Origin: Porphyromonadaceae bacterium
GTDB taxonomy: Bacteria > Bacteroidota > Bacteroidia > Bacteroidales > UBA12481
Direction: 5' to 3'
Assembly (NCBI GenBank): GCA_007280905.1
Contig: QYQM01000026.1
Span: 1 to 58,492, forward strand
Length of the DNA: 58,492 nucleotides
This document shows positions 54,276-58,492 of this stretch, piece by piece (within the stretch, counting starts at the first letter, position 1; each line of letters starts with the position of its first letter). The notes under the pieces were generated by a model. It was given only the letters and a program-made list of their open reading frames with translations, was not told the origin of the DNA and did not search any database. A program made the translations under genes and the position numbers.

Positions 54276-54304
54276 TCCTTGTTAAAGAAAAGTTTTAGTG
54301 GCCA

Positions 54305-55030
54305 ATGAATATCGCAGAGAAAATAAAGAAAAAAATAAGTAGCATGAAGGATGGCATAACTTTCAAGTATCAACAACTTGGTATTACCCCGGATGAATAC
54401 GGTGCTGCTGCAAAAGCTATTGAGCGCCTGATCCGTCAAGGTATAATTAGAAGGGCCACCACCGGCGTATTTTATAAACCCAAGCAATCCACCTTTGGCG
54501 AATTGCGACCTCGGGAAGAGGAACTGCTGAAACCTTACCTTTTTGAAGACAACAAGCGAATTGCTTACGTCACCGGATTAGGCCTTTCTAATCGACTGGG
54601 CTTAACTACGCAAGTCCCCAAAACGATTAAAGTAGCCAGCAAATCCAGGAGGGTAACCACGCGAATTGGCCAGGTGGCGGTGAAACCGGTGACCAGCTAT
54701 GTGGAAGTTAGCAATGAAAACTACCGCCTGTTGGAGCTATTGGATGCACTCAAAGATTTTAAGACCATCCCGGATTTATACAAAGAATCTGCCATTACCA
54801 TATTGCGCAATAAGATCAAAACACTTGAGATAGCTGATCTGGCTCGGTTGATCCGGTATTCTTACAAATACCCACCACGAACCAGGGCCTTTCTCGGGGC
54901 AATATTGGCAGAAACGAAAAAATCCGAAAACGACATGGCACTGCGTGAAAGTTTGAACCCACTGACAAGCTATAAGTTAGGTATTAACAGCAAAATGTTA
55001 CCGTCAGCAACAAAATGGAATATTGAATAG
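54305..55030 (+). CDS. DUF6088 family AbiEi-like antitoxin/regulator
   Basis: The protein has 241 residues. The N-terminal winged helix has ITPDEYGAAAKAIERLIRQG, then IIRRATTGVFYKP. The central domain has PYLFEDNKRIAYVTGLGLSN and VASKSRRVTTRIGQVAVKPV, as in AbiEi-like type IV antitoxins. It normally acts as antitoxin and repressor with an AbiEii nucleotidyltransferase toxin. Directly downstream there is no such gene, only a second antitoxin-like gene (55148). A strong palindromic operator lies upstream, consistent with autoregulation. The toxin may have been lost, or be encoded elsewhere. Confidence 0.75.
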   Translation: MNIAEKIKKKISSMKDGITFKYQQLGITPDEYGAAAKAIERLIRQGIIRRATTGVFYKPKQSTFGELRPREEELLKPYLFEDNKRIAYVTGLGLSNRLGLTTQVPKTIKVASKSRRVTTRIGQVAVKPVTSYVEVSNENYRLLELLDALKDFKTIPDLYKESAITILRNKIKTLEIADLARLIRYSYKYPPRTRAFLGAILAETKKSENDMALRESLNPLTSYKLGINSKMLPSATKWNIE

Positions 55031-55085
55031 ATGAACCTGCACAATGGAGGAAACAAGTAAAAAATGCTGATTAAAATGTCACTCT

Positions 55086-55110
55086 TGCCAATAAATTTAT
55101 TTTATTGGCA
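55086..55110. promoter_or_regulatory. Inverted repeat 1 upstream of the DUF6577 gene
   Basis: TGCCAATAAA (55086-55095) and TTTATTGGCA (55101-55110) are perfectly complementary around a five-base centre. It lies just upstream of a -7-like TATCTTCG (55120-55127). Confidence 0.65.
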
Positions 55111-55127
55111 TTTGTGACATATCTTCG

Positions 55128-55147
55128 CTATGGATTGTAATCCATAG
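55128..55147. promoter_or_regulatory. Inverted repeat 2, directly before the DUF6577 start
   Basis: CTATGGATT (55128-55136) and AATCCATAG (55139-55147) are perfectly complementary around GT and end one base before the ATG at 55148. It may be an operator over the transcription start or a leader hairpin that hides the ribosome site. Confidence 0.65.
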
Positions 55148-55897
55148 ATGAAAACAAAAGCAAACGATCTGGCAGCTGCATTAAAAAACAAACCAGCCGT
55201 AACAACTAAGGAACTGGCTGATTTATACCATAATGAGAACAACCGGGCTGGCTGTGCCAGTATCCGCAAGCGGATATCCCGGTTGAAAATGGCAGGCCAA
55301 CTAGCCACTATTAGGAAGGGGGTGTATGCCGTCTCTAAAAAACCGGTCTACAGTCCAAGGAATGATGAATTTATTGAATCCCTTATCAATACTTTCAAAG
55401 CAATTTATCCTGAAATCACTGCTTGTTGCTGGTCATCCGGTTGGTTGAATTCCTTCATGATTCATCAACCAGCCCGGTATTTTTACCTCTTCGAGACAGA
55501 ACCCGACATGGTCAAAACTACGTTTAACCTGTTTAAGGGCAGCAAGCTGAATGCCTGGCTCAACCCGGATGAAAATACCATGCTGCTTTACGTCCTTGGT
55601 TCATTGGATCCTATCATCGTTAAACCGTTAGTATCCAGAGCTCCCCTAATTAAAACTGGTACAACAACCCTGCCGACTCTTGAAAAGATACTGGTGGATG
55701 CGTGGGCAGATAAAAAAATATTTCATTTCATCCAGGGTGAGGAATTGGTGAACATATTTGATTTTGCATTCGCCCACTATACTTTAAGCTATTCCCGCCT
55801 TATTGGGTACGCCCGAAGAAGAGGGATCGATCAGGAAATCGATCAGTTTGTCAGGAAAACAGTTCAACCACAAAACAGAACCTTTTTAAATGATTAA
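55148..55897 (+). CDS. DUF6577 family AbiEi-like protein
   Basis: The protein has 249 residues. The N-terminal helix-turn-helix has TTKELADLYHNENNRAGC, then RKRISRLKMAGQLATIRKGV. A central domain carries CCWSSGWLNSFMIHQPARYF and LFETEPDMVKTTFNLF. The final domain has TLPTLEKILVDAWADKKIFH and YSRLIGYARRRGIDQEID, the pattern I associate with DUF6577. Relatives usually precede an AbiEii-type nucleotidyltransferase toxin, which is absent to the right (55898-56135 holds only debris). Two palindromes upstream suggest autoregulation. It follows the DUF6088 gene in the same orientation. Confidence 0.72.
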   Translation: MKTKANDLAAALKNKPAVTTKELADLYHNENNRAGCASIRKRISRLKMAGQLATIRKGVYAVSKKPVYSPRNDEFIESLINTFKAIYPEITACCWSSGWLNSFMIHQPARYFYLFETEPDMVKTTFNLFKGSKLNAWLNPDENTMLLYVLGSLDPIIVKPLVSRAPLIKTGTTTLPTLEKILVDAWADKKIFHFIQGEELVNIFDFAFAHYTLSYSRLIGYARRRGIDQEIDQFVRKTVQPQNRTFLND

Positions 55898-55916
55898 TCC
55901 GGAAACTTTTGATGGT

Positions 55917-55982
55917 GTAACTAAGTCATTAACTAAGTCTTAACTGAGTCAGGGACTATGATAGGGATTATCAGGGCAACAC
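55917..55982 (+). repeat. Debris of an AlbA linker and of a DUF6933 start
   Basis: Three 11-12-base units (GTAACTAAGTCA, TTAACTAAGTC, TTAACTGAGTC) encode Thr-Lys-Ser linkers of AlbA proteins before a one-base loss brings in TAA. Then 55967-55982 repeats ATTATCAGGGCAACAC, the start of the DUF6933 genes at 47982 and 57536. The region to 56135 holds nothing else that I can support as a gene. Confidence 0.55.
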
Positions 55983-56135
55983 TTGATAACCAGCATTAAT
56001 TTATTGATTGGTATATAAGAATCTTGCCAATGACTACTTTTAACCTGAAGTTTAATTGAGATATGGGTATGGTCCGACGGAATAGAATATTCAAAAATTA
56101 TAATGTCATAGCTGATAATCAAAGAGTGTCATTAA

Positions 56136-57509
56136 ATGGAAGAAAATCAAATTGTTGAGTGGAAAGAAAGCTGGCGTGATGAATATCTGAAATGGATTTG
56201 CGGATTTGCCAATGCACAGGGCGGAACACTCGTGATTGGAAAAAACGACAAGGGCAAACCGGTCGGCCTGGCAAATTCAAAAACGCTTTTAGAAGACATT
56301 CCAAACAAAATAAAAAGCATTCTGGGCATTGTGGCTACTGTAGACCTGAAAAAAGCCGATGGCCAGGATTTTATAGAAATCCATGTTGATGCCTATCCTT
56401 ATCCGATCAGCTATAAAGGCCAATACCATTTTCGCAGTGGAAGCACCAAGCAAGAACTTTCGGGCAATGCATTAAACACTTTTTTGCTCAAAAAGTATGG
56501 TCTGCACTGGGATGCCGTTCCTCTGCCCTATCTTACTCTAGAAATGCTGGAACCAGCCGCGTTCAAACTTTTTGTCCAAAAGGCAGTAAAAAGCAAGCGG
56601 CTTGGGGAGGAAGTGTTGCAAGAAAGCCATGAATCAATTTTAACAAAATTGCAGCTTCTTGAAGGAACTCACCTTAAACGTGCAGCAGCTTTACTCTTTC
56701 ATGACGACCCCGAGGAATTTGTAACAGGTGCGTACATAAAAATCGGATTTTTCAGGACTAATACGGACCTTGTTTACCAGGATGAAATCCATGGAAACCT
56801 ATTTCAGCAAGTCGACAAAACTTTGGATCTGCTGCTTACTAAATACATGAAAGCCTTCATAAGCTACGAAGGCCTTCAGCGGATAGAACGTTATTTATTT
56901 CCAGCCCCAGCATTGCGCGAAGCCTTGTTAAATGCCGTTGTCCATAAGGATTACGCCAGCGCCAATCCAATTCAGATAAGCGTTTATGAAACCAAAATCA
57001 TATTCTGGAATGCCGGAAAACTTCCGGAGGAATTGCCAATTGCAAAACTGAAATCGAAACATCCTTCTATTCCCTTTAACCCGCTTATTGCCGCCGCCTT
57101 TTTCAGAGCCGGCTACATTGAAACCTGGGGCAGAGGTATCGAGAAAATCATGGAAGAATGCACCATGGCAAATGCCCCAATTCCTGAATTCAACTCCGAT
57201 TACGCCGGCCTGATGGTCATTTTTGATGCCGGAAAGGTTGAGAGTTTAAATGAAACACCTGGCCAAAGTTCGGAGACAAGTTCGGAGAGGGGTTCGGAGA
57301 CAAGTTCGGAGACAAGTTCGGAGAGAATCATTGAACTGGTTAAGACGGACAAATTTATTACCATTTCCAATCTTGCCGAAATAATTGGCATTTCAACTCG
57401 AGCAATTGAAAAACAGATTAAAAGACTGCAAGCTGACAAGAGACTTAAACGTATTGGCCCAGATTTCGGCGGTCATTGGGAAGTGATAGAAACGCCAACA
57501 AAAAACTAA
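56136..57509 (+). CDS. AlbA-domain ATPase with winged-helix tail, complete
   Basis: The protein has 457 residues. The N-terminal AlbA_2/Schlafen-like domain shows VEWKESWRDEYLKWICGFAN and GGTLVIGKNDKGKPVG. The GHKL-type ATPase domain has ALREALLNAVVHKDYASANP and IIFWNAGKLPEE. The segment GYIETWGRGIEKIMEE follows. A Ser/Glu/Thr-rich linker made by five 12-base repeats then joins a C-terminal winged helix (TISNLAEIIGISTRAIEKQI, KRLQADKRLKRI). Such proteins act as DNA-binding ATPases, often in accessory regions. It is the reference copy for the broken relatives elsewhere in the island. Confidence 0.82.
   Translation: MEENQIVEWKESWRDEYLKWICGFANAQGGTLVIGKNDKGKPVGLANSKTLLEDIPNKIKSILGIVATVDLKKADGQDFIEIHVDAYPYPISYKGQYHFRSGSTKQELSGNALNTFLLKKYGLHWDAVPLPYLTLEMLEPAAFKLFVQKAVKSKRLGEEVLQESHESILTKLQLLEGTHLKRAAALLFHDDPEEFVTGAYIKIGFFRTNTDLVYQDEIHGNLFQQVDKTLDLLLTKYMKAFISYEGLQRIERYLFPAPALREALLNAVVHKDYASANPIQISVYETKIIFWNAGKLPEELPIAKLKSKHPSIPFNPLIAAAFFRAGYIETWGRGIEKIMEECTMANAPIPEFNSDYAGLMVIFDAGKVESLNETPGQSSETSSERGSETSSETSSERIIELVKTDKFITISNLAEIIGISTRAIEKQIKRLQADKRLKRIGPDFGGHWEVIETPTKN
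57267..57326. repeat. Five 12-bp tandem repeats in the AlbA linker
   Basis: Units AGTTCGGAGACA, AGTTCGGAGAGG, GGTTCGGAGACA, AGTTCGGAGACA and AGTTCGGAGAGA encode Ser-Ser-Glu-Thr/Arg steps. Copy-number change would lengthen or shorten the linker in frame. The same unit appears in the remnants at 45620 and 48388. Confidence 0.85.
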
Positions 57510-57535
57510 CCAGAACATGTAAACCGGGTTGCAAA

Positions 57536-58047
57536 ATGATAATCAGGGCAACACAACAGCAATATCGGCTATCCGGAATTCCTCCGGTTAAAAACACCAA
57601 TGAACCCGCATTACCTTTTCCGGGTGATTGGTATGCCAGCCTGGTGACCCGATTCGATGAGAGTTATACTGCCATACACTTTCTTCACAACCCGACAAGA
57701 ATTTCGGTATTGGTTCCGGGAGCTTCCCTTGATTCTGCGATAACTGTTATGAGGAACCGGGCCGCCGCGCTGCTGATGAGAAAAGGTTACGGGCGGTTGC
57801 TGTTTCAATATAGCCTGTTAAGTCCCCATGAGTTTTTACAACGAACAGCCGGAGCGTAATTGCTTCCATGAATCAGATGAGGTATGAAATTGAATTCCAA
57901 CTTGCCTTGCCAGAAACTATTGAAGATATTGATTTAGCCCGGATCGAGGACTTACAATTTGAGAACACGTTCAGAACAGGGAGCAAAACCAGAGATATCA
58001 CAACCCCGGGCAGAATTCTGCGCGAACTCATGTCGAAACAATCATGA
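57536..58047 (+). pseudogene. DUF6933-like gene with a one-base frameshift (copy 2)
   Basis: The first frame runs 57536-57859 and encodes IIRATQQQYRLSGIPP, GDWYASLVTRF and SVLVPGASLDSAI before TAA. From about 57835 the second frame reads TTNSRSVIASMNQMRYEIEF and continues to TGA at 58045-58047, matching copy 1. Alignment with copy 1 (GAGTTTTATTCAAC there, GAGTTTTTACAAC here) shows one lost base. The joined protein would have about 170 residues. Its TGA overlaps the start of the ParB-like gene. Confidence 0.72.
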
Positions 58048-58484
58048 AAAAAGAGAGAACTCTCAGGCTGAATAAGAACTTCATCCCTTGCATTGCCTAT
58101 GAAAATGAAGAAATTTACCCGAACGGCATTTTTCATTTCAATATTTCGAGAATCTTAGAACATATAATCTCCGGTCAGCTTATTGTGGAGCAGGAAGATA
58201 TCTGCGTTCCGGATTGGTACAAATCGCATTTCACTAGCCACGATTTTAATGAGGATCATCTGAAGACAGTTAATCTTGAAAAGCCTGTAATCCAGGCGGA
58301 GATAAGCCCGGGAAGATATAATATCATCGACGGCAACCATCGATTGGAGAGAGCCTACCGAGATAATGTCAAGTCTATAAAATCTTACAAACTGAAAGGT
58401 GAGCAGCTGGTCGATTACTTCATTGATGTAAAAGGTTATCAAGCATTTGTGGGATACTGGAACGACAAGCTGTCGGATTTATAA
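58044..58484 (+). CDS. ParB/sulfiredoxin-fold-like protein
   Basis: The protein has 146 residues. IEISPGRYNI-like strands precede DGNHRLERAYRDN, which matches the GxHR-type nucleotide-binding motif of ParB-N/Srx-like domains. A helical tail (DYFIDVKGYQAFVGYWNDKL) follows. It is much shorter than plasmid ParB and lacks a recognisable helix-turn-helix, so it is probably an accessory nucleotide-binding protein rather than a partition factor. The start overlaps the stop of the broken DUF6933 gene (ATGA), suggesting former translational coupling. The window ends eight bases after its stop. Confidence 0.65.
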   Translation: MKKERTLRLNKNFIPCIAYENEEIYPNGIFHFNISRILEHIISGQLIVEQEDICVPDWYKSHFTSHDFNEDHLKTVNLEKPVIQAEISPGRYNIIDGNHRLERAYRDNVKSIKSYKLKGEQLVDYFIDVKGYQAFVGYWNDKLSDL

Positions 58485-58492
58485 TAATTTAA

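Noticed and set aside
54224-54487. Minus-strand frame over the DUF6088 promoter
   Set aside because: It spans the operator and the start of a well-supported plus-strand gene and shows no domain.

Overview
The window looks like a chromosome segment of a member of the Bacteroidota, probably a Bacteroidales or Marinilabiliales type. The grounds are many short-leader lipoproteins with SCKK or GCKx lipoboxes, promoters matching the phylum -7 box TAnnTTTG, weak Shine-Dalgarno signals, hybrid RND/two-component clusters, and moderate GC with AT-rich intergenes. No rRNA, tRNA or CRISPR array was seen.

Left part (1-12.5 kb). The window opens on the right end of an ISL3-like insertion sequence that has cut the 5' end of a di-heme cytochrome c gene. 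An AraC regulator, a TauE/SafE permease and a first TolC-adaptor-RND pump follow. Then come a NarX/NarL-like sensor and regulator and a lipoprotein with ten candidate heme-binding sites. Middle-left (12.5-27.5 kb): an opposing DUF5916/CBM9-like outer-membrane protein, then a CusCBA/CzcCBA-type metal efflux operon whose adaptor gene carries one in-frame TAA. The opposing operon holds a CusSR-type two-component system, a beta-barrel-like protein, a small secreted protein and a Met/His-rich lipoprotein. A DoxX-TIM-barrel fusion closes this part.

Centre (28.0-38.6 kb). A compact co-directional operon encodes the whole C5 heme pathway from glutamyl-tRNA to protoheme: hemA, hemC, hemD, hemB, hemL, hemE, hemN and a HemY/HemG-type oxidase, then a four-helix membrane protein and hemH. 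An opposing OmpR-type two-component pair follows. The pathway fits the need for heme of the c-type cytochromes on the left.

Right part (40.5-58.5 kb). This is an accessory, defense-like island full of gene debris. It carries three of the four copies of one tyrosine-recombinase gene tail (the fourth lies just upstream of hemA), several broken or internally deleted AlbA-domain ATPase genes with 12-bp repeat linkers, and two damaged DUF6933 genes. Apparently intact cassettes sit among them. These are a UvrD-like helicase with a RelE-like N-terminus and an ankyrin segment plus a partner; an integrase-repeat protein; two helical-repeat proteins; an AlbA-wHTH gene with a 406-residue partner; an RloAB (AbiL-like) ATPase/TOPRIM pair behind two matched palindromes; and two AbiEi-like antitoxin genes (DUF6088, DUF6577), each behind its own palindromes and with no AbiEii toxin in sight. 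The last genes are a complete AlbA ATPase and a ParB-like protein. The most promising leads are the helicase pair, the operator architecture of the RloAB and AbiEi-like genes, and the repeated recombinase tails that precede cassettes.
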